The translations under genes were made by a program, and so were the position numbers. Below are positions 1-12,609 of a stretch of 62,000 nt of DNA, piece after piece; within the stretch, counting starts at the first letter, position 1, and each line of letters begins with the position of its first letter. The stretch is from assembly GCA_015680685.1 (NCBI GenBank), contig MNCI01030432.1:17614-79613 (forward strand), in the 5' to 3' direction. The stretch is from Gnetum montanum. Taxonomy: Eukaryota > Streptophyta > Gnetopsida > Gnetales > Gnetaceae. The notes beneath the pieces were generated by a model, which saw only the letters and a list, made by a program, of their open reading frames with translations, ran no database searches and was not told where the DNA came from.

Positions 1-450
1 ATCTCATGTTAAACCGCGGAATGAGTACGACTTGATTACGAGCATTTAAGTGTGACTACTTGGTAACCCAGTGGCGTACCTAGGATCTGCGCTTGGTAAT
101 CCCAGTGGTAGTCATGCACGAAGTCCAAGATGTGTACGGATAATCAAGGAACGGATGCTCATCGCACTTAGGCTAGTTTAGATTCTCTTACCCTTTTCCT
201 CCTAGCTTAGTTAATCTTATCTTCCATTACCTTTAGGAGTAGCATTAGATTAGAACACATCATACACCTCACTCTGGACTAAACCATACGTGACAAATAT
301 AATACTAGTCCATGTGGGAAGACAACGAACTGTGACCTAAGGATAATTGTTTAGGTGCCACAACTCATCCGTCTGCGAAGTTCGACCGAATAGCGCGTGA
401 GAATGCTCATATTCGTATGGTTGAGTGTAGGGGTACCTCATCACTAATCA
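1..450 (+). repeat. 3' part of a diverged Athila-type LTR
   Basis: Read on the plus strand this stretch aligns by eye with the reverse complement of the LTRs at 29078-29899 and 38206-39058. Shared landmarks are the ACTTGGTAACC block near 58-69, GCTTGGTAATC near 91, the ATGCTCATATTCGTATGG block near 404, and GAGTGTAGGGGTACCTC ending near 440. It ends in a CA dinucleotide at 449-450, as an LTR should. Its partner LTR, if any, lies outside the window. It is far more diverged than the other two copies and in the opposite orientation, so it belongs to an older insertion. No primer-binding site of the kind seen beside the other copy follows it, so it is a 3' LTR, a solo LTR or a decayed 5' LTR. Confidence 0.6.
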
Positions 451-2760
451 AGTGGTAAGAAGATGCTACAACCTGTTGGAAGCTCAACATGAGTTAGAAA
501 AAGATGTGCCCATTTTTCTCTTATCTTCTACGAGGAAGATCCTTAAGTGGTGAAAGGATGTAATACCTTGTATTTCTAACCCCTTGGTTTATGCATAACT
601 ATCTTTCATGATCTAGAATCTTTTATATTTAAATTACCATTATGTATTTTGATTCATTATCTTATGCTTTTGAGGATTTGAACTCATAACCTTCTTAGTG
701 TAAATACTTATGCTTTATCTTCTTATAAATCTTGGATTCTATAATAAATCTTTTTATTATGTCATATCTTTTTCTAGACATTATAAGTTCATTTCGTAAA
801 TATTCTTGTTAGTTTTATTTCAGAAATTTCTAGTATCTTTTTATAAAATATGATTGTATTTAAATTTTTATATTTATTTTTGGAAATTACTAATCGCTTA
901 AATTTTTCTTACTAAGAACAATTTTTTAGGAGCGTGGCACATGTTATGAACTAGCAATTTATAGTTTTGGAGATTATACTCTTTTTTTTAAAGCTTGTAC
1001 AAGCTTTATTCTATTTCTTTTTCAAGTAAACTTGGATTTTCTAATATTTACTAGAGTCTTAGCAAGCTTTTCTTATTTTTGTAGAGTTTATTAATTAGTT
1101 TTACTTTGGTGAAGTATTGCTTTAATATTGACTTGGAAATCCTAGAATTGTGTAAAAGGCTAGGGTTATGTGATATTCGTTCACTTTTAACTTTTGCTTG
1201 ATCGTTCATTAATGAATCTTAATTTTGCTTTATTACTACAATGAATATGATCTTTTGTATTGCAAGTGTCCCTAGCCTATAAGGTAGAGTAACTAGTTTT
1301 ATGCTTCAATTCTTCCTATGATATTTGTGTGTTATAATTGACAATTATAAACCTTAATTTATGTATATATTATGTATTATAATTCTTGTATCAATTATGT
1401 TGTAACTTCGATTTTGATTCTGTGTTAGTCCCCAATTTTCTTATGAATTTTCAATGCATCTCTAGTGGTATTTTCTCACCACCACAACTTGTGTTGTGCT
1501 TACCATGACTCGTGGTGAAGATGCTAACAAAGGTGATGAGTTGTGATGAGGTCATGGTCTCCAATCATGACTAAACCATGGGTTGTCATTCTATAGAAAT
1601 TCAAAACCTAAGTTAAGATGAACATTTTTATAAGTATGATGCTAACCACAACTTGTGATGAGATTATGGTCTTAACAATGATCTAATGATGGATTGTGGT
1701 AAGGTTGTTTTACCTTGTGGCAAGTACCATGGTTTGTTATAACATCATGGCTTCCATCACAGCCTTACCACAACTCATGATTTATCTCTTATTACTAACC
1801 AAAAGTTGTGGTTAACTTATGGTCTCTTATTTAAGACCAAATTATACTATTCCTTCATGCTTTGAGCCACTTGTATCTTATAGTATTTTGAATAATGGAT
1901 TATTTGATGGTTTAACTTCTCATTTATGTTTTGTTAGGATTAATGTGTAGGCACTATAGGAAGTCTAGGTTTACCTCTAATACTTGATTCACATTACCTA
2001 TGATTATACCTTGTGTTACCCGACCTATGTATCCATGGGTAGGCATTGTGAAGGATAGGGTTAACTACCATACTTAGCCCACATCATCTATGATTATGCA
2101 TTGACTGTGATAATAGGCAAGCATTGTGTGGAAGGATTGATTTGCCAATAATGCTTGCTCATAGCACTTATGATTTATCACAAGCTTGATCTTTACTTTC
2201 ATGATTTAGAACAATGGGAGTAAGTAGAACACACAAATTGCTTCTAGGATTAACCTTATTCAAGATCAAATGCAGCTTATTCAATGAGTCCTTTAAGAGG
2301 GTCATTGTGAAATATTTTTGAGCCAACTAGTCCTTGAAGAGGATCAATTTCTAGAGTAATTTTGGATAACCTATTTTCTTGACATTATGTTTGGTACCAT
2401 AGTTTTTGGCTCTAGATATGAACTCTAATCTCATGAAACTTTAGATGATATGTTGTGTGCGACATGTGGTCCCATCCTATAGCTTATTTTATTTACACAA
2501 AGATGGTTAGGTCTGCTAGAAGGTTTGTAATCATTCTTACTTGTTTGTATGTAGATTTAGGTGGTAGGAGTTAGAAGCTTGGTAGTTATTGGAGTTAACT
2601 TTTAAGCGAAACATAATTACTCATAAAATTATACTAAATAAAGAACATAAGGTTATCACATAGAAGTTAAGAAAGTATATTCTAGTATTTAAACCTACCA
2701 TGGAAGCTAAAATAAAAAGTTGTAAAGGGTTAAAATCATTTATCCCATGTGCTATTTTGT
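451..2760. other. no recognisable gene; old repeat debris
   Basis: No reading frame of useful length and no domain is recognised. From about 1480 to 1830 there are scattered imperfect repeats of an ACCACAACTTGTG / ATGGTC theme, suggesting a decayed tandem array. The rest is AT-rich unique-looking sequence. Confidence 0.4.
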
Positions 2761-2774
2761 TTGGATAGTTGATT

Positions 2775-3250
2775 TAGTTTCAATTTGCAAGAAGAATAGG
2801 AATATTAGGTTGTGTTAACTTTAGAAATTTGAATGAAGCTTTTGTAAAGGGTCAATACCCTTTGCCAAGTATCAACAAAATGTTGATTATAGTATTAGGA
2901 TGTTAACTATATTCATTTGTAAATGAATTTTCTTAATATTATCATATTATTATGACAAAAATGATAGATACAAGATAACTTTTATACTACAAAATGATGC
3001 ATGTTTACATATAAAAGAATGCCTTTTGGATTGTTAGATATAGGAGCTCTTTTCCAATGAGCTATGGACATTGCTTTTAAGGGATTAATAGGGAAAATTG
3101 TAGCTATTTACCTAGACAACATCACAATGTACTAAAAAAGGAGAGATGATCATACAAATCATCTCTAGCATTGAATCTTAAGAAAAGCATTTTTGAAGTA
3201 ACATGAGGGTGTTTATTAGGCCATGTAATTTGTCAAAGAGGGATAGCAAT
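2775..3250 (+). pseudogene. Ty3/gypsy reverse transcriptase remnant
   Basis: Pieces of a reverse transcriptase are readable in shifting frames. The finger/palm entry VNFRNLNEAF (about 2808-2840) corresponds to the family motif with Asp before FR, and PLPSINKM follows. RMPFGL is near 3016-3035, then an AMDIAFKGLIGKIVAIYL stretch, and YLDNI at the catalytic box near 3110-3125, where the family has two Asp. Several stops and at least two frameshifts interrupt it, and both catalytic-box Asp changes are to Asn. The RT class is certain to superfamily level (Ty3/gypsy); the lineage cannot be assigned. No LTRs belonging to it were found. Confidence 0.65.
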
Positions 3251-3422
3251 TGATTAATCTAAAGTTCAAGGAAAAATACCAAAGAAAATAAATTGTATGC
3301 TTATCTTAGGGATAAAGAGAAGTTTTTATATAAAGAAAATTGGAAAATAAAGATAATTTTAAGCTTTCTTCTTGGGTATTTATAGTTTTCAAGTTTGTAA
3401 TTTAAGTGGTGTGGCTTCATAC

Positions 3423-3510
3423 TAGGTGTGGCAGCATGCAAAGTGCAATGTTACACTAGGTGTGGTAGCACACCATGTGTGATAGCACACTAGGTGAGGT
3501 AGCATGCTAA
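3423..3510. repeat. short imperfect tandem repeat
   Basis: Three or four copies of a CTAGGTGTGGTAGCACAC-like unit of about 20-25 bp lie in a row. It has no coding meaning; short reading frames through it are artefacts. Confidence 0.45.
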
Positions 3511-4529
3511 GTATACAACACCACACTTTTAAAATAAGCCCAAAATATAGGTTTAAGTGCACATAAACAAATCCATATATTTGGCTTACATAGAAATACA
3601 AAATTGCTATTGGATGCTTGATCATTTCCTCATGACTAAATTAAGCTAGTCCCTTAGCTTATAACAATAAAAATTAGACTATATATGGCTTAACTTATGG
3701 TTGACTCAGAGGAGTTACAATAAGATATGATATAAGACATAACATAAACTTGCCGTCTTAAGAAGAAGCATTAAGAGGTGGTGGCTATGACAAAAAAACT
3801 CTTGGTATGCTTGATGTATATTGAGGGCATGGTAGATATCTCTAGAATTTCTCTTCTAAGGTCTACACCCTTGCTTGAAAAATTTAACTTTGGTCCCATG
3901 CTAGTCCTCATTCCTATAATTGTGCCTAATATAGTTTCTTTCTAGTTTGCATTGATCATGAAAATAACTTGCTTGGTTAAGCTTACGTTGTATGAGTTTA
4001 ACATTCTCCTAGACATCCTTTGAATCAATGGGATCTATGAATGAATTATTTGACTTTTGGATCTTCTTGGTTATAGAGGCTCAATTAGATCAAGCTCAAT
4101 TGGTGGGTTGAGTGGTCCTTGTTCCATCATGGAGGTTCTTTGAGTTCATTTAGCCATGGCCTTTGATGCATGATATACAATTTGTTGAAACCTAATTCGT
4201 TGTGAAAAATGCTAAAAACTTATGCACATTTCTTAAGATTTTATAGCTCCATCGTAAAAAATGTTGACATGAATAATGGAAATTATAAAACTCAAGAATA
4301 ACATGCAAAACATTATCATAGTTAAGACTTCAATGAATGCAATAGGAAAACTTTTAAAAACCATACCTAGTTTTACACATCTCTCCCATGACTAAGGTAC
4401 GAGATACCTAGCTTTGGCAAGGAAAATATGTGTTACCACTAATGACAATGGTACAATGATGAAATGTATCACAAAATTTAACTTTAAATGATGGCTAGTA
4501 ATGAATGAGAAGTAGCAAGAATTTGGTTA
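3511..4529. other. no recognisable feature
   Basis: Unique-looking AT-rich sequence without a recognised coding domain, RNA gene or repeat boundary. Confidence 0.4.
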
Positions 4530-5280
4530 GGTAAGTGAGCAACCACCAAAAAAAAAAAAAAAAAAAGGAAAAAAAGAAAAAGATAAAGATTAAAAAAACA
4601 TAAGGAGTAAAAAAATAGAGAAAAAATTACAAAAAAAGACAAAATGATAGAAAACAATAAAAAACGATGAAACACTAAATAAAATGGCCAAAGATTGAGG
4701 AAAAATGACAAAAAAATAAGACAAAATGGAGAGGAGAGAGGAAGAGCATATTATTTTTATTTTATTATTACATATTTTTACTTTTAATGATTATTTTTAT
4801 TTATTATATATTTAATTTATATATTATTTAATTATTTATGAGTATGTTTAATTTTAAATTTAAATATTTTTTATTTTAAATTAAATATATTCATATATAA
4901 TTTTTATTTTTAATTATGAATATTTATTTAATTAGAAATATATATATTTTTATTTTTAATATATTTTTTAAAAAATTATTATTATTTGTTACAAAATAGA
5001 AAAATTAAATGGTGGTTCACCTTTCTGTTGTGCGTTTTGTTTCTTTTTTCTTTAAAATAATTTTAAAAAATCAAAATAAAAAAATAAAAAATTATTTAAA
5101 ACATTAAAAAATAAAATGAAGTCAAAAATTTTAAAATAAAAACCAAATAAATAAAATAAAATAATAACAATTAATATAGATCAAAATAAATTAACTTGAA
5201 ATTAAAATTAAATTAAATAAAGGAAAATAAAATAAAATAATTTAATTTAATTTTAAAAACACCCAAAAACAATTTGTTTA
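4530..5280. repeat. AT-rich low-complexity tract
   Basis: An A-rich run (about 4548-4730, including roughly twenty consecutive A at its start) passes into nearly pure A/T sequence up to about 5280. The simple-sequence reading frames across it have extreme Leu/Phe composition and are artefacts. Confidence 0.7.
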
Positions 5281-6979
5281 AGACATGGAAAAAACTTTAA
5301 AACAATTTAATTGCTATGTATAATGCCACAAAAAAGCTAAAACTTGCCTAATCACAAGATTCCATGAATGTTAAAAGGAGAAAGGTGAACAAACATAGCA
5401 GGCCATAAAGAATCAAAATGAAAGAAATATTTTAGTTCAAATTTATAAATTAATTATTCACCTTAATATGGCAAAGAAAAGAAATGTCTTTGTCAACCAT
5501 TAACATTAAAAGATTCATTGCTATGCAAGCATGAGAGCAATCAAGTGCTTTATGAAATGCAATGACCACAACATTGAGCTTACTCGCTTATAATACTAGG
5601 CTACTAAGAATTTATAAGTGAGTCCTTATAATAGGTTCATATTTTTTTTGTCCTTGTGAATCCTATTAATGAGACACAGATGAATTCTTAACTAGTGAGT
5701 TGTCCACATAAAAAGATGAGTTCACCCCTTAAATGACCAAATCTCATCCTCTACCTTACCATAGTTGACTTCTTACAAACATAATGATGAACTAGAGATG
5801 ATGCAACAAGAAAGACAAAGATGAAAATCTTGAATGAACAAAGAAGAAAAAGGGAATTACAACATCAACAAATTCCTAGTTAGCAATTCAAATAGATTAC
5901 TAGAGCATGAGAACATTCACCATGCTTCATAAGAGATCTTTTGTTGGTTCCCTTTACCAGTGCTCATCCAACCAATAAGGATAACCCTCAAAGTTTCTCT
6001 TTAAAGATGCAAGGTAACATAGGAATATCCAGTGCCAGCTAGTCTTAATTATTCTATGGTCTAATCATTGATGGAGTTAGATTTAGTGAAGTACTACAAA
6101 ATCATCAAAATCCTAAGAATATGGTTTGGTTTGCTTCCCTTCCTATATGTATGTAGGGTAGGTTTTTGAATTTGGCATTGCCAGAAATCTCTCTTTAGTT
6201 CCTTTGGCTATGCTAAATAATCAAATTTACACATTGTACTTTAAATGGACAATGAACATAGGGATGCCTTGTTGTGATCATTTTTTTTTGTTTCTTAGAT
6301 TAGGACTTTATTGCAAGCAACATTTAACTTCACTAGAATTTCCTTGGTCTTCAAAACCACTACAACTAAGGTAGTGTAATGATTAATGGTTGTAGAAATA
6401 CACTTTTTTGGTCTTCTTAAATAAGACAATAAGTTCATCATAGATAAATAATATTGTTCAAATGGTAAACGACCAATTTGAGGGGCATACACACAACTTG
6501 TATTCTTAGTACTTATGAGCAACATAAAAGGTTTCTAGCTTAAGATGATAATGCTACTAATTTGTATGGGTAAATATATAAGAAAACATTCATCACTCAT
6601 ATCTTTACCATCTCATCCTCTCTTCTTTTTTTATATCTTTTATTTACCTTTTTATTTTTATTTTTTTCTTATTTCTTTTCTTTTTCCTTATTTTTCTTCT
6701 TTTATCTTTTGTCTTTTTTGTTTTTTTGTTTTCAAAAATATAGGAGGAGCATTAGTTTTAAAAAAATTAATCCTTTGAAGATGCTCAAAGTATTGGGTTT
6801 TATCACTTGGAGTCCTTAACATGCAATCGATTAATTAGACACCTCACCCATAAGCTCAATGTAGCAAGCATAGGTTCATGAAATCATGAACCTCCTCTAA
6901 CTAGTGTGATTAGGCAAGATAAGCATAAACACATGATCCAATGTCATTGATCTAGATCCATTCTAATTGTCACGGGATC
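5281..6979. other. no recognisable gene; pyrimidine-rich tract inside
   Basis: No domain is recognised on either strand. At 6600-6735 there is a T/C-rich tract that produces a spurious Phe/Leu-rich frame. This is the immediate left flank of the Tat-lineage element. Confidence 0.4.
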
Positions 6980-6984
6980 CCTCA
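6980..6984. repeat. target site duplication, left copy (cctca)
   Basis: The five bases before the 5' LTR are identical to 26801-26805 immediately after the 3' LTR. A 5-bp duplication is what Ty3/gypsy integrases generate, so the two LTRs belong to one insertion. Confidence 0.85.
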
Positions 6985-9188
6985 TGAAACACCATAAATT
7001 TTGGGACTCTCATGATTCAGTAGTCTCAGAATGTGGGCAAGGGTCTCCGCAAGCATGGTGTCACGTTGGACCGTGCAGACAACGCCCTCTACAACATAGT
7101 CAACGTGGCATCTAGTCACAAGGCCAGTTTGCATGAAAAAGGCATTGGGGGTAGACTGTACAATCTGGAAAATTTTCTATCTCCAGAGCTGATAGGCTTG
7201 CTACACCTTCTAGCTTGCCCAGCTTGACAGTTGGCCCAGCTGATGGTCTACCCAGGGACCATGCTAGGAGTTGCCAAAAGTGTTCAGGATGAATGGAACA
7301 GTTCAACAAGTTTTCTAATTGTAGGAGCCTACTATACTACGCTATGCTGCACAGCGTAGCAGGCCTTGGGGAGACTGATTGCACCCAAAGGATGCGGATT
7401 GACAACAACTCAGCCCTCCAGGATATTTGCCCCACTTCATCCTTGATGCATGAGCAACGTGACACAACAAAAATGTGGCAAATCTCATTAGAAATCCTAT
7501 TTGTTTTAGTGCTACAGCGTAGCACAACGTAGCAGGGATGAACTTTGACAATACTCCTATTTAGATGGCTCTGATGGAGTAGGCACATTTGCCCATGTTT
7601 CAATCGTTGAATAGGTTTACTCTGTTGACACACCAAGACATGACAGACATTTCGTGACAAAAAATTTGCAAGATTAAGTTAGAATCCAAGCCAAGTTGGG
7701 TGCTACGCTGTGCTATGCTATGCAGCGTAGCACAACATTACAAGGACAAAACATATGAAGGCCTTCTACCAAGTGGTTCTAGCAAGAGGATTGCACTTGG
7801 TCACAGTTCGACCTCCAAGACTAACAGTCCCACTTTACCCTCAGGCCTCAAGCAAAGTTTCTTGACAAAGCATTGCAAAATTAGACGGGGATGCAGGTCA
7901 TAATGTCTGCTACGCTACACAACGTAGCATGGCATAGCGAGGATGCAAAACACCAAAGTGTCCCAAGGAAGAACTCAGCAGGTCCCAAGACCTTTCAGCA
8001 TGAAAGACAAGGTTGTAATTGCTTGCCTGGCCAGGCCTCAGACAGGTATTTTTGGCTTTTAGGCAAGATTTCTTCCAAGATCGGCTGCTACGCTACACTA
8101 CGCTATGCAGCGTAGCACAACGTAGCATGCAGGTGTTGATGTTACGCTAATACGTTGGGCAACGTTAATAGCGTAACATTCGTGTGGGAGTCTCAAGACA
8201 TCTTTAGTTAGCTCTAGAACTTGTTAGCAATGGTTACTCTCGTCCTAGCATCTCTTCAATACACAAAATCAGCAATTTTTCCTTGTTTTGCATCCCCTAA
8301 CTATTCCCAAAGTTGTCCCTACGCTTGACCCTGCTCACAAGAGTAGGGAAGACGTAGTCTTGGAGCATAGGCTCCACTTTGCATTCATTGTTGGCAGTTT
8401 TCTTTATAACAAACATGGTAGCTCACCAGACTTTGGCATATGCAGCACGAATGGTATGGTCACAATGTAGCAGTCTTCACACCCAACATTACATAGCAGC
8501 ATGGCATAGTCACATTTGCACTTTGTGGGACCTAGGACATGTGGCATCTAAACCACATTTTTCTTCTGCTCCTAGTCCTATAAATACCCTGGCGAACAAT
8601 GTTCAAAGGGTTGGCTTTTTGCATGGTTAGCTTTTGGACTCATCATTCCTATGGTTGGCTTCTAGCATTGTTAACGTGGTTGGCTTTTGAGCTTGTTTGG
8701 CATTCTGGCATTTGGCTCCTTGACAATTAGTCTTGGAAAGCAGATTGGCAAGTAGAAGGACCCTGTTAGAAAGCTGTTGATAGTAGTTCAAGGAGCTGTG
8801 ACCATACTGCTTCGTTGCAAGCTGTGCTTTTCCCCACTACCATCTATTGTACACGTCCTTCACTCAAGCAAAGATCAAATCCCTCGATCTTTAGGTGGTG
8901 CACTCTCTCACCCAAACTTGCTTCATTTTATTTTTTTATTTTCATGTTTTGCATTATTCATAATTGATTTATGTTTGCCACTTATCGCTCAACATGCATA
9001 TAACATCTTTAAAACCAACATTTACGAAAGGTTATTGTACATCGATTAAGTCCCTATCTGATTGACTAGACCATTCAGGGCACCCCGCATCCATTTACAT
9101 CTAGCAAGGCCCTTACACAGATCTGGGGTTAGGTTGTATGCCCAATGACCTCCTAGTGTTCTAGCCACCGATGTTTTTGGTCGCTATA
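6985..9188 (+). repeat. 5' LTR of the Tat-lineage element
   Basis: A 2204-bp direct repeat of 24966-26800. It starts TG and ends TA, where the other copy has CA, a single C-to-T change. It contains a TATA box at 8579-8586 and a set of short palindromic clusters built on GCTACGC/GCGTAGC at about 7330-7365, 7510-7535, 7700-7735, 7908-7945, 8087-8130 and 8140-8180. Small open frames inside it (for example about 7033-8630) are not genes. It is about 370 bp longer than the 3' copy because that copy has a deletion. Confidence 0.9.
8579..8586 (+). promoter_or_regulatory. TATA box of the 5' LTR
   Basis: TATAAATA followed by CCC, conserved in the 3' LTR at 26206-26213. Transcription should begin about 30 bp downstream, making U3 about 1.6 kb and R-U5 about 0.57 kb. 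Confidence 0.65.
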
Positions 9189-9212
9189 GTTTTTGGGGCT
9201 AGAAGGAGGGTC
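9189..9212 (+). other. probable primer-binding site region
   Basis: Directly after the 5' LTR comes GTTTTTGGGGCTAGAAGGAG. A TGG a few bases inside is the expected complement of a tRNA CCA end. I cannot assign the priming tRNA, and the first bases may have mutated. Confidence 0.4.
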
Positions 9213-10790
9213 CTTTGTGTCCTTTCTACGTATCATGGGTAATCCTGCACACTGTCTATACCCCATCACCTACTAGCATAGACATGACACCCTTGTGGTT
9301 GTCTACCCACTATGTGGTGTAGACTGGTCGCAATGACGGTTCCTCTAGGACCCGGTAGGACGAAAGCCTCCAACTGATTGCTTACCTTACCGTTTTACTC
9401 TATTTACTGCCCCACGCTGCCTACACCTTGTGCGATGTAGCAAACTTTCTAGCATAACACTCCTACGTAGCGTAGTAGGTGCAACTCCCTAGCATACCCA
9501 GTTTCATTTTCTCTCTTTTACAACTTCCACCTTACGACAAAAGATGATTCCTACAACCACTGTCACCACCACCTCAAACTTGAAGTTTCCGTACTGGGTC
9601 CAAAACACGATAGGTCCCGAGTGGCCACTCAACCTGGTTTTGGCACCATGTCAATCCCTTAGACTGTGGCACTTATCACCCGAGTGCTTGGTGCAAGATG
9701 TAGAGCGATATGACTTCCTCTGTGAAAAAGTCTAGGTGAATCTACCCTTGGACTACCAGGAACTCGAAGACAAACGTAACTTCGAGTTCCTCCACTAGAA
9801 CTAGAGGGAGTTCATCCCTGCCCCTGTCGTCACCATCCCATTGACTGAACAATATCAATGGGTCCTAGACTAGTTGATGCGAGTCAGTAGGTCTAGGGAA
9901 TAGGACATAGTATCTCATTATGATGAAGTATCCCAAGACGAATAGGAAGACTTGGAGTCCCACTCCGAAGGTGGTGGCCAGACCTACGCTACAGTCATCC
10001 CTCCCACCACTGTCTTTCAGTCGAACCTACTCTTTGCTTTTACCCCCTTCATGGTTACCACAGCCCTACCACAACCTATACCTTTGTCAGCCATGAGTAG
10101 CCATTTCATATCTTCTACGTACCAACAAGGGGACCCTACAACTTTGTTCCTAGTCACGCTTCCTTCTTAGTCTACCTCGACATCATACCCAACATCAGTC
10201 ACGGCTAGGCTGCCATACGTCCACACTCTACCCACGTCACAATCGCATGCGAGCTTCACCCTTGGTCCCTCATCTACAACCATCCCGCCACCAGTGGCTA
10301 ACCTAGTCTCAATCGTGTGGTGGGCACCAACCACTTCTTTACCTATTGCACAGCTATCTCAGGTATCATACTACGTGCAACCCCAAGCGCACCTGCTTCC
10401 GCACGTAGTACACCCAAGCGTAGGGCTATGGGCCACCCTGCCAACTAGGCAAGCTATCAACCCCACAGCGCTACCAGCGGCTACCACACCAATAACACCA
10501 CCCACTGGGTGGTGGACAACCCAGGCAACACCATTTGCAGAAGCGGCCCCAACGACATCCCCCATGGGCCAGGCTGTTTCCTCTACAACACCACCAAAAA
10601 AGTCGCATATGACGGCTACTCAGGCAGCCCTGCAACTTTCTATAATGTCCCTAGGTCTGGATCAAGCTTTTCAACTTATCCAGATTCTCATTGAGGAAAT
10701 AAACGCCTCAAAGCTGCTAGTTCTGACATGGTATAGGTCATGGATTTTTACCATGATGACCCAATTAGCCTAGTCGTTCCCATGCTTACA
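9213..10790 (+). pseudogene. leader and N-terminal, Pro/Thr-rich part of the gag frame
   Basis: The first few hundred bases are untranslated leader. From about 9544 (ATG, then a Thr-rich MIPTTTVTTTS start) a plus-strand frame can be followed with several stops through about 10773. Its composition is rich in Pro, Thr, Ser and Gln (9952-10773), typical of the unstructured N-terminal part of long Tat-lineage gag proteins. No domain is recognised. It is joined to the capsid-like domain by a frame change near 10773-10800. Confidence 0.5.
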
Positions 10791-10794
10791 TTTC

Positions 10795-11330
10795 CCCCTA
10801 GGGTGCCACTCCCCTAATTTACGAAATACAACGGGGAAGGCGATCCCAACACACATTTAGTAACGTTTAGATTTGAATCTCTACTGTTGCAATAATGGCC
10901 ACACATCATCATTCATGTCTTTGCCATGTCTCTGATAGGCAAAGCTCTAGACTGGTATCGTGCACTCCCACATGCCTCCATCTCAACTTTGGAGGAGCTG
11001 CGGAGTTAGTTCATGACCCGTTTCAAGTATAACTTGAAATCGGAGGTAACGTTGGACTAGCTAATGAGCATCAAGCAAGACCCACAGGAGTTTGTGCAAA
11101 GATTCATACAATGGTGGAGAGCCACCTTGAATGAGATATGCAAGCATATCGCTAAGGCCCACTTGTTAGCCATCTTCAAGGGGGCAGTAAACGAATTTAT
11201 TAAGTTAAAGCTTTACTAGCTAGCCCTGCGCTCCCTCAGTCAAGCCTTTGCTTAGATCAAGAGCATCCAAGACATGGCCGAAGCTACCAAAGACCTAGCC
11301 TGTCACATACAAGAACACACAGCTTAAAAG
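10795..11330 (+). pseudogene. gag capsid-like domain (Retrotrans_gag type)
   Basis: The frame reads a classic retrotransposon gag core: YNGEGDPNTHL near 10823-10860, GKALDWYRALP near 10942-10975, then FMTRFKYNL, DPQEFVQRFIQWW and HLLAIFKGAVNEFIKL. The protein would form the virus-like particle shell. Stops at 11007-11009, 11058-11060, 11217-11219 and 11253-11255 are all TAG at positions where relatives typically have Gln, so each is explained by one C-to-T change in CAG. A further TAA occurs near 10890. The domain is otherwise frame-continuous and clearly once functional. Confidence 0.75.
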
Positions 11331-12600
11331 AAATAAAGAGAAAGGCAAGGCTGCAACAACCATGGTGGCCGCCACGGCTAATGAGACCAAACCCAACAAC
11401 AGCAACAACAAAAAGATGACCACAGCACCCGCCAATGCCACATCTCGCTCAAGTAACACTGGTTAGCCCTCAACATCAGCACCTGAGGTGTCAACCCAGC
11501 CTAAGCCCAACTTTGAGCACAAGGATCACTCCAATACAACCCTTTACCTGTTAAGCCTTTAGAACTTTTGAAGCAACTTTTGGGAGCTGGGTATATACAG
11601 CATAAATGGATGTCAGAGGAAGCGATTAAACATCATCAATAGTACTGCAAAATTCTTAGGAACCCCTCCTTGGCCACTCCCAATGAGCCGCCAGTTCCTA
11701 AGAACTTCAGGTTGGAATGTTTCTGTGACTATCACCAATTGTGTGATCATGACACAGACTACTTTCTAGCATTGAAAGACGATATCCAACGCATGATTGA
11801 TTAGGGCAAGTTGGTCTTGGATGAAAGTAGTCTTGCTCGCCCTAAAAACCAGTCAATGCATGTTTACAAGGATCCCCTGAACGCTAACATGTGGGGTACA
11901 CAATCAATGTTATTGGCATTGACAGCAACCTAGAACCACCATAGCAACCGTTCATGATGCATGTGCCTCCCCATAAAGCAACAACCTTGACAAAAACAAA
12001 AACAACATCACAACAACCATTCGTCCTTAAGGTTCCTCCTCAGACATCCGCCCCCACACCCTTTGTGCTCAAAGTTGCACCACCGCCCGCGCCAACACCA
12101 CAGGAATCATTCATCATTAAGCTGCCAAAACATTCAAGCACCTCTACCATAGAAAGCCAAGCAACAAAAAGGGCACCACAACCTCCCCGTTCAAAAAAAT
12201 GGGAAGATCGTTTGGTGAACAAGATGGCCAAGGAACGCACCACCTTAGGTCCCTTAAAGCCTAGTCCTTAATGCCCATGGCCCCTTCGTCATTAGCAACT
12301 GATAACACCATGCAGACGCAATCATCATCATCCCACCCAAGAAAGCATAGTCCTCAACCTTAAAATGCCCCTCCTTAGGAGATTCGTCTCCTAGGATAAA
12401 TGGAGGAGGAAAGAGGTAACAAACAACAAGATGGTGGGCAGGATCTTTTTAATGCCCTCACCAAAGTTAAATAGGCTCTAAAATAGAAAAATAGAACTCT
12501 GAGCCTGTATGACTTGGTAATGACTTCCACTGCACACCATGAGGTCATGGTTCACATGTTAACATCCATATCGGCTAATGAAAACATGTTGGTAGAGGAG
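11331..12600 (+). pseudogene. gag C-terminus and gag-protease linker with CCHC-like motif
   Basis: At about 11717-11800 the frame reads CFCDYHQLCDHDTDYFLALK, the Tat-lineage equivalent of a zinc knuckle (Cys-x-Tyr-His ... His-x-Thr-x-x-Cys ... Leu-Lys). The last Cys is replaced by an aromatic residue, again a G-to-A type change. A TAG at 11802-11804 follows. From about 11954 to 12271 a Pro/Thr/Lys-rich linker is open. The linker has no recognised domain. Confidence 0.55.
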
Positions 12601-12609
12601 AAAGGATCC

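Noticed and set aside
4484-4711. Phe/Leu-rich 75-codon minus-strand frame resembling a membrane peptide
   Set aside because: Produced by the A-rich low-complexity tract; composition is dictated by the simple sequence.
6545-6778. Phe-rich 77-codon plus-strand frame
   Set aside because: Same reason: T-rich tract, no start context or homology.
7033-8630. Several plus- and minus-strand reading frames of 60-107 codons
   Set aside because: They lie wholly inside the 5' LTR, most are disrupted in the 3' LTR copy, and none has a recognisable domain.
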